Below are positions 7,166-14,512 of a DNA stretch of 39,599 nucleotides, one piece after another; within the stretch, counting starts at the first letter, position 1, and each line of letters begins with the position of its first letter. The position numbers and the translations under genes are program-made. Location of the stretch: NCBI GenBank assembly GCA_016288635.1, contig JAEEKZ010000029.1:1-39599 (forward strand), written 5' to 3'. This DNA is from Caryophanales bacterium. GTDB taxonomy: Bacteria > Bacillota_I > Bacilli_A > RF39 > UBA660. The notes beneath the pieces were generated by a model, which saw nothing but the letters and a program-made list of their open reading frames with translations, was not told the origin of the DNA and searched no databases.

Positions 7166-7952
7166 ATTCTTTTTCAAACATATCTTTAATTTTTAAAGCA
7201 ATTTCGTATCCTTTTTTATAAAAATCTTTTACTGGCATATTAACATAATCCCTATGATGATGTATCTCTAATGTAACTGGACCTTCATAATTGCTTTCTT
7301 TTAATTTTCTTATTGTATCTTCCCAATTTAGAGTTCCATCAAAAGGCAATAGATGTAAATCATCACTTTGATCATTATCGTGTAGATGAATTGCAAATAT
7401 TCTATTTTTGAATTTATTAAAATCTAGTTCATCATTAAAGTGTGCATGATAATGCCCTGAATCGAAACAGATTCCAACATTATCATTTTTAATGTTATCT
7501 ATTACATAATCTAAATAGCCTTTTATTTTAGTGTTTTCAAAAGCTACTACAACGTTTAACGATTTAGCATAGTCACATATTTCTCTTATTCTTTTTAGAC
7601 CCATTTCTCCATAAATTGGGGCTTCAGTCTTACTTGTTAAATGCATAACAACCATTGGTATATTATTTTCATGACATATTCTAATATCATTTTTGTATCT
7701 ATCAACAATACCAGTTTCTTCTTCAATCCACATATCATTTATATTTTGATAACCTAAATGAGCAAAAATAATATTTAATCCTTTTTCATTAACATATTTT
7801 AATTGTTCTTCTTGAGGTATTTCCCAATCTCTGTTATACCATTCTATAAATACATTTTTAAATCCAGCATCGCAAATTGCATCAATGGTTTCATATACAT
7901 TACACTCTTTATTATAATTACTTACAACAACAGCTGGTTCATATTTATTCAT
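7164..7952 (-). CDS. Sugar phosphate isomerase/epimerase-like TIM-barrel protein (AP2Ec family)
   Basis: Protein of 262 aa, the full length of the xylose-isomerase-like TIM-barrel family. Metal-ligand motifs occur at strand ends in the expected order: VVAFENT (Glu), GICFDSGHYHAHF (Asp and His), FAIHLHDND (His) and VTLEIHHH (Glu). Members isomerise or epimerise sugars or inosose, or cleave abasic DNA; this sequence looks like the sugar-metabolism branch. GGGG precedes the ATG. It is the last gene of a six-gene operon, 1 bp after the Nudix gene. The substrate cannot be inferred. Confidence 0.85.
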   Translation of the reverse strand: MNKYEPAVVVSNYNKECNVYETIDAICDAGFKNVFIEWYNRDWEIPQEEQLKYVNEKGLNIIFAHLGYQNINDMWIEEETGIVDRYKNDIRICHENNIPMVVMHLTSKTEAPIYGEMGLKRIREICDYAKSLNVVVAFENTKIKGYLDYVIDNIKNDNVGICFDSGHYHAHFNDELDFNKFKNRIFAIHLHDNDQSDDLHLLPFDGTLNWEDTIRKLKESNYEGPVTLEIHHHRDYVNMPVKDFYKKGYEIALKIKDMFEKE

Positions 7953-7953
7953 A

Positions 7954-8535
7954 TTATTCCCCTTTTTTATTTAAATATTTTAGATACGATTTAATTAAAT
8001 CTCCATCCATAAGATTTTTTGGAACCTCATCTGGATTAAAGAATTTTAATTTCTTTGTTTCAGAATCGCCTTTTAAATTAGCGGCATCTTCCATTGAAAC
8101 ATTTGCAAGATATAAAGATGTATTGTTATAAACAATATCTCCGTTTGGATAACTATTCTTTCTTGATTCTCCAGATAATGTATCAATTAACTCAATTGCA
8201 TTTGGATCAAGTTTAATTCCTGTTTCTTCATACGCTTCCCTAGCAGCGGTAACTCTTAAATCCTCTCCAAGATCTTGGCAGCCTCCAGGTAATCCCCATT
8301 TATTTCTATCTGTTCTTTCTTGCAAAAGAATTTGACCGTTTTGATTTCTAATTATTATAGCGGCACCTGTTTGAATAAAAGGAATATGGCATATTCTCTC
8401 ATCAAGCGCCATTCTAAATAATACTGGATATCCTCCATAGTTGGCACTTAATTCTAATAATTGTTCTTCAGTTAAGCTTTGAACTAACTCTACAAATTCC
8501 TCGTGTGTGTATTCTCTCATTCTTTTAAATTCCAT
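7954..8535 (-). CDS. Nudix hydrolase (193 aa)
   Basis: A complete Nudix box occurs in the middle of the protein (GCQDLGEDLRVTAAREAYEE followed by TGI), matching GX5EX7REUXEEXGU with all catalytic Glu residues. About 50 residues precede the Nudix fold (MEFKRMREYTHEEFVELVQS), an N-terminal helical extension seen in some Nudix proteins that act on nucleotide sugars or nucleotide derivatives. AAGGAG before the ATG fixes the start. It lies in an operon with a dCMP-deaminase-like gene and a CYTH phosphohydrolase, which fits a nucleotide or phosphate-ester clean-up role; the substrate is unknown. Confidence 0.9.
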   Translation of the reverse strand: MEFKRMREYTHEEFVELVQSLTEEQLLELSANYGGYPVLFRMALDERICHIPFIQTGAAIIIRNQNGQILLQERTDRNKWGLPGGCQDLGEDLRVTAAREAYEETGIKLDPNAIELIDTLSGESRKNSYPNGDIVYNNTSLYLANVSMEDAANLKGDSETKKLKFFNPDEVPKNLMDGDLIKSYLKYLNKKGE

Positions 8536-8555
8536 TTTTATCTCTCCTTACATCT

Positions 8556-9356
8556 TTATTGAAAATTTTCAAATTTTATTTCTCTGCAGTCAAACATTGA
8601 TAATCCATACTTTTCATATATTTCATCTGCAGTACATGATACTGTATCTTTCATAGAATATCCCAGTTTATTTAGTATGTTATTTAAATCTTCTTCAGAT
8701 TTACCCTCAACTTCAAAATATGTTGGTATTCCTGGCCATGTATCTATATCTATTTCATAACCATCTAATATATATGATATTCTTTCTTTTTCTTGATAAC
8801 TCTTATGAGAATATCCTAATGCTTCAAGCAGATTATTTGCTTCCTTTATACTTGGGACTTCAATTTCGGTTTCTAACATTTGCTGGATATTTGTACCATT
8901 GTCCGCAAGTATGTGTTTAACCGCAATGGTAGTTTCATCGTTGGTTTGTCTTACTCTTATCCATTTTTTAGAATTATTATGATATCTATTTATAAATTCA
9001 ATAAATTTATCATTATCTAAAATATCTAATAAATTCTCTTTTTCACATAGACAAGATGTATTATCAAAACCAATTATAACGTTTAATTCTTTTTTAGTAT
9101 CATCATTTAGTAGGTTATCTAATTCAAAAAATAATAACTTTAACTTTTCTATTGCTGTTTCGTATTTTGTTTTACTTTCGTTGTCTTTTAATTGAGTTTT
9201 AATATCAATAAATCTTCCATATATTGTTGGTAAATCATATGTATATAAGAATTGCTTTGTTTCTTTCTTTAATGTTGCGCCCATTGATTTTATTTTTTCA
9301 ACAAATTCATCTTTGTTAATATCTAAAACTTTAACTTCTAATTCCATTTGTTTCAT
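8556..9356 (-). CDS. CYTH-domain protein (adenylate cyclase IV / triphosphatase fold)
   Basis: Protein of 266 aa. The signature ExExK appears at the start (MELEVKV). Later basic and acidic strands fit the triphosphate tunnel (WIRVRQTND, TIAVKH, TEIEVPS, YEIDIDTWPGIPTYFEVEG). CYTH proteins bind triphosphates and act as adenylate cyclases, thiamine triphosphatases or inorganic triphosphatases. An insert of about 60 residues (about 60-125) between the first strand pair and the RVR motif makes it longer than the usual ~180 aa. The start at 9356 is favoured by AAGGAG nine bases upstream. The frame overlaps the deaminase gene by 26 bp, implying coupled translation. Confidence 0.85.
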   Translation of the reverse strand: MKQMELEVKVLDINKDEFVEKIKSMGATLKKETKQFLYTYDLPTIYGRFIDIKTQLKDNESKTKYETAIEKLKLLFFELDNLLNDDTKKELNVIIGFDNTSCLCEKENLLDILDNDKFIEFINRYHNNSKKWIRVRQTNDETTIAVKHILADNGTNIQQMLETEIEVPSIKEANNLLEALGYSHKSYQEKERISYILDGYEIDIDTWPGIPTYFEVEGKSEEDLNNILNKLGYSMKDTVSCTADEIYEKYGLSMFDCREIKFENFQ

Positions 9357-9807
9357 TAGCTAATTCTCCTTCATACTTTTCTATTTCTACTCCAGCTTCT
9401 TTTAATAATCCTTCTGAATATTTATCTGGGTAGGCTTTTAAATATACAATTCTTTTTATACCTGCATTAATTAACATCTTAGCACATATTATACAGGGCT
9501 GTTTTGTTACATATAATGTACTTCCTTTTACATTCACTTTATTATTTAGGGCATCTATTAGAGCATTTTGTTCTGCATGAACAACAAAACATAATTCCTG
9601 ATTTTCACCGCTTTTTAAGTTCAGTTTTTTTCTAATACAAGTTTCTTCTGTACATGGTTTTATTCCGTTTGGAACACTGTTAACACCTTCAGCGATAATC
9701 TTATTTTCTTTTACTAGTATAGCGCCAACTTTGCCTTTAATACAATTGGCTTGGGGCGATATTTCTAAAGCATAATTCATATAATAATTGTCTTTTTTAT
9801 TCACCAT
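9331..9807 (-). CDS. Cytidine/deoxycytidylate deaminase-family protein (ComEB/dCMP deaminase-like)
   Basis: Protein of 158 aa with the zinc deaminase motifs HAEQNAL (His ligand and catalytic Glu) and PCIICAK (two Cys ligands), spaced as in dCMP deaminases. The N-terminus (YYMNYALEISPQANCIKGKV) and an inserted GIKPCTEETCIRKK segment also resemble that group. dCMP deaminase makes dUMP for thymidylate synthesis; related enzymes act on other cytosine compounds or late competence proteins. The ATG directly abuts the TAA of the GNAT gene, within AGGAGTAAATG, so translation is coupled. Confidence 0.88.
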   Translation of the reverse strand: MVNKKDNYYMNYALEISPQANCIKGKVGAILVKENKIIAEGVNSVPNGIKPCTEETCIRKKLNLKSGENQELCFVVHAEQNALIDALNNKVNVKGSTLYVTKQPCIICAKMLINAGIKRIVYLKAYPDKYSEGLLKEAGVEIEKYEGELANETNGIRS

Positions 9808-10407
9808 TTACTCCTGTTTCAATAATTCATCATATATTTTTAATATTTCATTTATTTTTTCATTATTCATATGATCCAATTCTGATTGATGACCTAGATT
9901 AAGATCTTTATTGTTCCACAAATCTACGGTATCCGAAACCAAACTTTTGGAATAAATTCTACAATCATATGAAAGCTTTTCGGCAGTATATTTTTCTCCA
10001 ATAAAGCCCTCTTTTTCATACATTTTTATTGCATCTTGATTGTCTAGAAAACTTGTATATAGTCTCATACTTTTGAAATTCATAGACGCGGCTATTTCTA
10101 AAGTTTTTCTTAATAATTTTTTACCTAATCCCTTATTTCTATATTCATCTATTATTCCAAACCAGGCAAGCCAAGCATTATCTAAATCATAATAATAAAT
10201 ACCTGTTATTCCGACATATTCATTATTTACTTTGGCTAAATAATATTTAACATGATCATCTACATAATATATTCCCGTCTTTTCCATAAACATTTCTCTA
10301 TCTAAAGAGGCCAGAATATTTAAAGTACCATTTTCATTTGGGAATATTTTTCTTTGTACTGCTATTGCGTCTTTATAATTATTTTTATCAACAAATATTA
10401 ATTCCAT
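9808..10407 (-). CDS. GNAT-family N-acetyltransferase
   Basis: Protein of 199 aa. The acetyl-CoA-binding motif A is clear (WFGIIDEYRNKGLGKKLLRK, about residues 91-110), preceded by the usual beta strands (YYLAKVNNEYVGITGIYYYD) and followed by YTSFLDNQDAIKMYEKEGFI, the family's C-terminal signature. It therefore transfers an acetyl group from acetyl-CoA to an amine. The C-terminal ~40 residues extend beyond the GNAT core. AAGGAG precedes the ATG. It is the second gene of the operon; the substrate is unknown. Confidence 0.88.
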   Translation of the reverse strand: MELIFVDKNNYKDAIAVQRKIFPNENGTLNILASLDREMFMEKTGIYYVDDHVKYYLAKVNNEYVGITGIYYYDLDNAWLAWFGIIDEYRNKGLGKKLLRKTLEIAASMNFKSMRLYTSFLDNQDAIKMYEKEGFIGEKYTAEKLSYDCRIYSKSLVSDTVDLWNNKDLNLGHQSELDHMNNEKINEILKIYDELLKQE

Positions 10408-10434
10408 ATTATTTATCTCCTTGAAAGTATAGTT

Positions 10435-11025
10435 TTATTTTATATCTAAGTCTCCTTTAACTAGATATTTACCTATTCTTTCTATTTCTTGGAATACTCT
10501 TATTCTAGCTTCATCATTAATCCACCATTTGTCTTTTTCACAGCCTCTTTCTTCGAAATCGCCCATTCCAACAAATTGAACTTTTTCTAATGGATAATCT
10601 AATTTACTAGAACACATTTTTATCCTTCTTAAAGCAAATGATGCACCCATGACTAGTATATTATTATATTTGTTTAAATCACCAACCATATTTTTACCAT
10701 ACAATAGATTTTCACGTGTATTAGTTGCATTTCCTTCTAAAACAAACATTTTGGGATTATAACCGCGTTCATTTACTAATATATTAAAAACTGCATCACA
10801 TTCTTTTCCTTCAAAATCATCTAATGGTCCACGATTTCCACTTACAACAACTGTTGTATTATCATCTATTTTTCCATTTTTATATAGTTCTTCAAATTTG
10901 TTTGTTATTCCTTTTAAATTGTTATTACATAATATTATTAATAAATCTGATTTTTTTAAATTATCAATATCTTCTTCAATAAATAAAAATTTTGTTATGG
11001 CTTCAAGATTTTCGGTTAAATTCAT
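10435..11025 (-). CDS. DUF218/YdcF-family protein
   Basis: Protein of 196 aa with DUF218 family features: an early hydrophobic strand (SDLLIILCNN), VVVSGNRGPLDDF, EGNATNTRENLLYGK (the conserved acidic plus NTxEN signature) and ILVMGASFALRRIKMC. YdcF-type proteins have a Rossmann-like fold and are suspected to bind nucleotide cofactors. There is no membrane anchor, unlike SanA. It is the first gene of the operon running down to 7164, with an extended -10 promoter and AGGTGAT before the ATG. Confidence 0.82.
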   Translation of the reverse strand: MNLTENLEAITKFLFIEEDIDNLKKSDLLIILCNNNLKGITNKFEELYKNGKIDDNTTVVVSGNRGPLDDFEGKECDAVFNILVNERGYNPKMFVLEGNATNTRENLLYGKNMVGDLNKYNNILVMGASFALRRIKMCSSKLDYPLEKVQFVGMGDFEERGCEKDKWWINDEARIRVFQEIERIGKYLVKGDLDIK

Positions 11026-11044
11026 ATTTAATCACCTGTTTTTT

Positions 11045-11053
11045 ATTATAACA
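11045..11053 (-). promoter_or_regulatory. Extended -10 promoter of the DUF218-to-TIM-barrel operon
   Basis: The minus strand reads TGTTATAAT about 19 bp before the start codon and only a few bases after the U-tract of the upstream terminator. Confidence 0.6.
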
Positions 11054-11056
11054 TAT

Positions 11057-11080
11057 AAAAAGTAGATTCTTTCATCTACC
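11057..11080 (-). terminator. Terminator after the radical SAM gene
   Basis: GTAGAT/ATCTAC stem with a 6-nt loop, followed by a U-rich run on the minus strand. Confidence 0.75.
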
Positions 11081-11095
11081 TTTTAATTTTATTAT

Positions 11096-11983
11096 TTAAA
11101 ATAATGAGATTTGCTCACTTTCTTTTATTTCTTTTTTATATGCTTTAATAATATCTTTCATATTATATAGTATTCCATATTTATCACATTCATTAGTTAA
11201 TACTTTATATAGTCTTTTAAAATTGGGAACTGGACAATTATATCTCTCACCATAATATTTGATATATTTATCCTTTAAACCTTTAAAATGTTTATCTAAT
11301 TGTTCATAATAATAGTCTCTTTGATTTTCTCTTAGAGTCACACCCATATAAGAATGAATGAATTTAGCTCCACTTTCATGTGCTAATTTAACCAATTTTT
11401 TTATATCGTCTTCACTATCGGTAATAAATGGTAATACCGGATTCATCATAATTCCTGTAAATATACCATTATCTGTTAAAGTTTTAATTGCGGCAAATCT
11501 TTTTGATGAAACACACACTCTAGGTTCTATTATTTTTGATAATTCATCATTTGGAGTGGTTATTGTAAATTTGATTATTACATTATTTTTTGAGTTTATT
11601 TCTTTAAGTATGTCTAAATCTCTTAATATCAAATCACTTTTTGTATCAATTGATACTCCAAAGCCATATTTTGCCAATAGTTTTAGTGCCCCTCTTGTTT
11701 GTTCATATTCTTTTTCTAATGGGTTATATGTATCTGACATCGATCCAATACCAACAACGCCTTTTTCTCGTTTCTTTGATAGCTCATTTTCTAATATTGC
11801 TAGAGCATTTTCTTTTCCTTTTGGCACATCAAAATTATCTATATGATAGCAGTTGCTTCTACTGTCACAATAGATACATCCATGTGAGCACCCTCTATAT
11901 AAATTCATTTTATAGTCAATGCCGTACCAATCTACACCGTATTTTTCTTTTGATAAAATACTTTTGGTTTTAAGAAATTCCAT
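11096..11983 (-). CDS. Radical SAM protein, SPL/Rv2578c-like
   Basis: Protein of 295 aa with a canonical CX3CX2C iron-sulphur motif (CSHGCIYCD, Cys 32, 36, 39), followed by GIGSMSDTYNPLEKEYEQTR and IKFTITTPNDELSKIIEPR, which are typical of the spore-photoproduct-lyase-like subgroup (SPL family / Rv2578c type). These enzymes use S-adenosylmethionine to generate a radical; most outside spore formers have no defined substrate. Length is normal. AGGA precedes the ATG, nine bases after the stop of the small membrane protein gene, so the two form one transcript. Confidence 0.85.
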   Translation of the reverse strand: MEFLKTKSILSKEKYGVDWYGIDYKMNLYRGCSHGCIYCDSRSNCYHIDNFDVPKGKENALAILENELSKKREKGVVGIGSMSDTYNPLEKEYEQTRGALKLLAKYGFGVSIDTKSDLILRDLDILKEINSKNNVIIKFTITTPNDELSKIIEPRVCVSSKRFAAIKTLTDNGIFTGIMMNPVLPFITDSEDDIKKLVKLAHESGAKFIHSYMGVTLRENQRDYYYEQLDKHFKGLKDKYIKYYGERYNCPVPNFKRLYKVLTNECDKYGILYNMKDIIKAYKKEIKESEQISLF

Positions 11984-11992
11984 TTTCTTTTC

Positions 11993-12229
11993 CTATTTTT
12001 TCTTACATTTAATTTTAATAATAGCTACAATGGCAACAATTGCCCAAATTACTTGTAATGTAAAAGAAAACCAGGCATTTTTAGGATATAATCCTATTGC
12101 CATGCATACTCCTGCGATTAAATTTAACAATTGGTATAGCATACCATTTTTAATTTTATTTGTTGAAAGAAGTGCATATGCTAATAATACTAGAACCATA
12201 CCAATCCAACCTATTACATCAAAAAACAT
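11993..12229 (-). CDS. Small membrane protein, CBU_0592-like (78 aa)
   Basis: Three hydrophobic helices (MFFDVIGWIGMVLVLLAYAL, a middle NLIAGVCMAIG segment and FTLQVIWAIVAIVAI) with a Lys-rich C-terminus. The pattern GWIGxxLxLLAYxLL...QVIWA matches the small CBU_0592-type membrane proteins; function is unknown. ATG 12229 is preferred over ATG 12235, because AGGAG would sit only two bases from the latter but eight from the former. It lies upstream of the radical SAM gene in the same transcript, behind an extended -10 promoter. Confidence 0.72.
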   Translation of the reverse strand: MFFDVIGWIGMVLVLLAYALLSTNKIKNGMLYQLLNLIAGVCMAIGLYPKNAWFSFTLQVIWAIVAIVAIIKIKCKKK

Positions 12230-12255
12230 AATCATCTCTCCTATCTTACATAAAT

Positions 12256-12264
12256 ATTATAACA
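12256..12264 (-). promoter_or_regulatory. Extended -10 promoter of the small membrane protein/radical SAM transcript
   Basis: The minus strand reads TGTTATAAT immediately after the U-tract of the rpsI terminator, 26 bp before the chosen start codon. Confidence 0.6.
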
Positions 12265-12290
12265 TAAAAAAGCCCATATAAATGGGCTTT
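12265..12290 (-). terminator. Terminator of the rplM-rpsI operon
   Basis: Nine-bp stem (AAAGCCCAT/ATGGGCTTT, 4-nt loop) followed by U residues on the minus strand. Confidence 0.9.
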
Positions 12291-12303
12291 GATTGTTGAA
12301 ATA

Positions 12304-12729
12304 TTATCTCTTACTAAATTGTGGAGCTCTACGTGCTTTCTTAAGACCATATTTCTTACGTTCTTTGATTCTATCATCACGAGTGATAAGTTTAGAACTC
12401 TTAAGAACTTTTCTATATGAATCTTCTCTAGTTTGATCAGTATTAGAATCAAATTCTAATAAAGCTCTTGCAATACCTAAACGGATAGCACCAGTTTGTC
12501 CAGAAAAACCTCCACCTCTAACTACAACATTAATATCGAATCTATTTTCATTGTTTGTAGCTACTAGTGGTTGTTTTAAATCCATTACTAGTGTTTGATA
12601 TGGCATATAATCGTTTACGTCTACACCATTAACAACAATATTTCCTGTTCCACCTACTAATGTAACTTGTGCAACAGCTTGTTTTCTTCTTCCAGTTGCT
12701 TTCCAACATTGTTTCTTTGCCTTTGCCAT
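12304..12729 (-). CDS. rpsI: 30S ribosomal protein S9
   Basis: Protein of 141 aa matching S9 throughout: N-terminal [14 protein letters not shown], a central [20 protein letters not shown] segment and the diagnostic C-terminus [17 protein letters not shown], whose last Lys-Arg contacts P-site tRNA. The first ~10 residues ([10 protein letters not shown]) are a slight extension. AGGAGG precedes the ATG. It lies 8 bp after rplM, the conserved bacterial order, and is followed by a strong terminator. Confidence 0.98.
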   Translation of the reverse strand: MAKAKKQCWKATGRRKQAVAQVTLVGGTGNIVVNGVDVNDYMPYQTLVMDLKQPLVATNNENRFDINVVVRGGGFSGQTGAIRLGIARALLEFDSNTDQTREDSYRKVLKSSKLITRDDRIKERKKYGLKKARRAPQFSKR

Positions 12730-12737
12730 AATTCCTC

Positions 12738-13169
12738 CTAGTCTAATTCGATTTTCTCTGGTTTTTGAGCACTATGATTGTGTTCAGGGCCAGCAAATAC
12801 GTTTAATTTTCTGTACATTTGAGCACCAAGTCTATTATGAGGAAGCATACCTTTGATAGCAACTTCCATCATTTCTTCTGGATAGTTAGCTAACATTTCT
12901 TTAGCATTTCTTTCTCTTAATCCACCTGGATATCCACTATGGTTATAGTATTTCTTGTCAGTTAACTTCTTACCAGTCAAATTAACTTTAGCAGCGTTAA
13001 CTACAATTACATAGTCACCACAATCAATGTGTGGTGTGTATGTTACTTTGTGTTTACCCATTAATAATTTAGCAACTTCTGATGCAACTCTACCAAGGTT
13101 CTTTCCTTCTGCATCAATAACATACCATTTTCTTTCAACAGTTTCTTTTTTTTGCATAAATGTTTTCAT
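12738..13169 (-). CDS. rplM: 50S ribosomal protein L13
   Basis: Protein of 143 aa when started at ATG 13169 ([20 protein letters not shown]), which matches the family N-terminus and has GGAAGGAT upstream. The frame is open to an ATG at 13226, but the 19 extra residues ([10 protein letters not shown]...) do not belong to L13 and would be coded by the 5' leader. L13 signatures present include [36 protein letters not shown] and VKGMLPHN-like [19 protein letters not shown]. It initiates assembly of the 50S subunit and in some bacteria represses its own leader. Confidence 0.97.
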   Translation of the reverse strand: MKTFMQKKETVERKWYVIDAEGKNLGRVASEVAKLLMGKHKVTYTPHIDCGDYVIVVNAAKVNLTGKKLTDKKYYNHSGYPGGLRERNAKEMLANYPEEMMEVAIKGMLPHNRLGAQMYRKLNVFAGPEHNHSAQKPEKIELD

Positions 13170-13242
13170 TATAAAATCCTTCCATTGTGTTTTGCTTTCG
13201 AATTTCCCAGGTTCTTGGCAATTCACAAATAAAATGTACCGA
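13170..13242 (-). promoter_or_regulatory. 5' leader of rplM with a hairpin (candidate L13 autoregulatory leader)
   Basis: About 70 nt of untranslated leader separate the promoter from the rplM start. It contains a hairpin at 13200-13224, in which GAATT pairs with AATTC and an inner CC/GG pair lies beyond a G-A mismatch, with a 9-nt loop. L13 leader elements are known in Firmicutes, but I cannot confirm a match to that consensus by eye. Confidence 0.35.
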
Positions 13243-13247
13243 TTAAA

Positions 13248-13275
13248 ATTATAACAAATAATACTTATTTGTCAA
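13248..13275 (-). promoter_or_regulatory. Consensus promoter of rplM-rpsI
   Basis: Perfect TTGACA (13270-13275) and perfect TATAAT (13248-13253) with a 16-bp spacer, the best promoter in the window. It lies inside a 9-bp inverted repeat (GTACCGATT at 13280-13288, AATCGGTAC at 13236-13244, both read on the minus strand). Confidence 0.88.
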
Positions 13276-13314
13276 ACAAAATCGGTACTTTTTTAACATT
13301 TTTACGTATACTTT

Positions 13315-14022
13315 TTAGTAATAAACTTTTATTAGATATAAACCTTCCGGTAATGCTGTTGCTAATTGACGTCTTTTTGTTGGATTTTCAATCATTTCTT
13401 TTATATCTTTTTCTTCGATTTTATGTCTTCCAACTTGAATTAAAGCACCAACAATATTTCTTACCATATATCTAAAAAAACCTACTCCATAGAATTCAAT
13501 AGACAGATTGTTACCTCGTCTATAAAATTTTATACTATGAATAATCGTTTCATAATCATCTCTTTCACCGGCAACAAAGTTTCGAAAATCATGCCTTCCA
13601 ATGAATAACTTAGAGGCTTCTTTCATTTTATTTAAATCTATATTTTGGACATATAGGTGGTAATCATCTTTACCTTTTTCATCTATAATTATTTTATAAA
13701 CATATTTTTTCCCTATTGCACTAAATCTTGCATGAAAGTCATCAGGAACTTCTTTTAAATCTTTTATCTTTATATCTTTTAATCTTTTATTTAATTCCTT
13801 TTTTAAATTATCTACTTTATAAGGAATATCAAAAGTTGCGGTTTGGCCTAAAGCATGAACTTTTGCATCCGTTCTTCCTGCTCCCTTAATCTCTATTTTG
13901 GTTTTAAAGATTACCTCCAATATTTCTTCGATTTCCTTTTGAACACTTCTTAAGTTGTTTTGTCTTTGAAATCCATGAAATTTTGAACCATCATAACTGA
14001 ATTCTATAAAAATCCTACTCAT
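13315..14022 (-). CDS. truA: tRNA pseudouridine(38-40) synthase TruA
   Basis: Protein of 235 aa, usual length. The catalytic motif GAGRTDAKVHALGQ carries the nucleophilic Asp. Other landmarks are SYDGSKFHGFQRQNNLRSVQ at the start, DFHARFSAIGKKYVYKI, and FRYMVRNIVGALIQVGRHKI near the end. It modifies U38-40 in the anticodon arm of tRNAs. It overlaps the nrdG stop by 8 bp and has no clear Shine-Dalgarno, so it probably relies on translational coupling. It ends the yvcK-whiA-nrdG-truA chain. Confidence 0.96.
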   Translation of the reverse strand: MSRIFIEFSYDGSKFHGFQRQNNLRSVQKEIEEILEVIFKTKIEIKGAGRTDAKVHALGQTATFDIPYKVDNLKKELNKRLKDIKIKDLKEVPDDFHARFSAIGKKYVYKIIIDEKGKDDYHLYVQNIDLNKMKEASKLFIGRHDFRNFVAGERDDYETIIHSIKFYRRGNNLSIEFYGVGFFRYMVRNIVGALIQVGRHKIEEKDIKEMIENPTKRRQLATALPEGLYLIKVYY

Positions 14023-14512
14023 AGCGAATTATAACTTTTCCCTGTTTTATACTTTCACTAGCATTAATTACTCTTTGATTCGAACTTCCACGGAATTTTG
14101 CACTCATTGTTTTCTTTTCAATTTCAAATCGTCCATCAATTAATACGTCAGTATTTTCTAGTATTTCCTTATATATTGGTTTTAGTTTTAGTATTTCTTC
14201 ATATGTGAATCCTGTATATACCCAGACATTCATTCCTTTTTCATGTGTATGTTTAATTAATTCTAATAAAGCCTCTGGTTGGAACATAGGATCTCCACCT
14301 GAGAATGTTATTCCATCTTGATCTTCAAGATTATCTATCATTTTTTTCACATCCTCAACATCATATTCCATACCTTTATCAAAAGGCCAAGTTTCAGGAT
14401 TTTGACATTCTTTACAGTGATGTGAACATCCTTGAAACCATATTACGGATCTTATTCCTTCTCCGTCTACTATTGAATCCTCCGTGAATGGAGCAGCTAG
14501 TCTAACCTTCAT
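14015..14512 (-). CDS. nrdG: Anaerobic ribonucleotide reductase activating protein (radical SAM)
   Basis: Protein of 165 aa with the CX3CX2C cluster motif (GCSHHCKECQNPETW) and the SAM-binding SGGDPMFQP, both typical of NrdG, which installs the glycyl radical on the class III reductase NrdD. The start is ATG 14512, with AAGGAG seven bases upstream; the frame also allows a TTG six bases earlier. Both ends overlap neighbours (whiA by 11 bp, truA by 8 bp). No nrdD is present in the window, so the partner must be elsewhere. Its presence suggests anaerobic growth. Confidence 0.9.
   Translation of the reverse strand: MKVRLAAPFTEDSIVDGEGIRSVIWFQGCSHHCKECQNPETWPFDKGMEYDVEDVKKMIDNLEDQDGITFSGGDPMFQPEALLELIKHTHEKGMNVWVYTGFTYEEILKLKPIYKEILENTDVLIDGRFEIEKKTMSAKFRGSSNQRVINASESIKQGKVIIRYE

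Noticed and set aside
12246-12452. 68-codon open frame overlapping the rpsI 3' end and terminator
   Set aside because: It lies in another frame of rpsI, covers the rpsI terminator and has no recognisable product.
13170-13226. Earlier start of rplM (19 extra residues)
   Set aside because: The extra residues do not resemble L13, and the segment is the 5' leader between a consensus promoter and a good ribosome-binding site.
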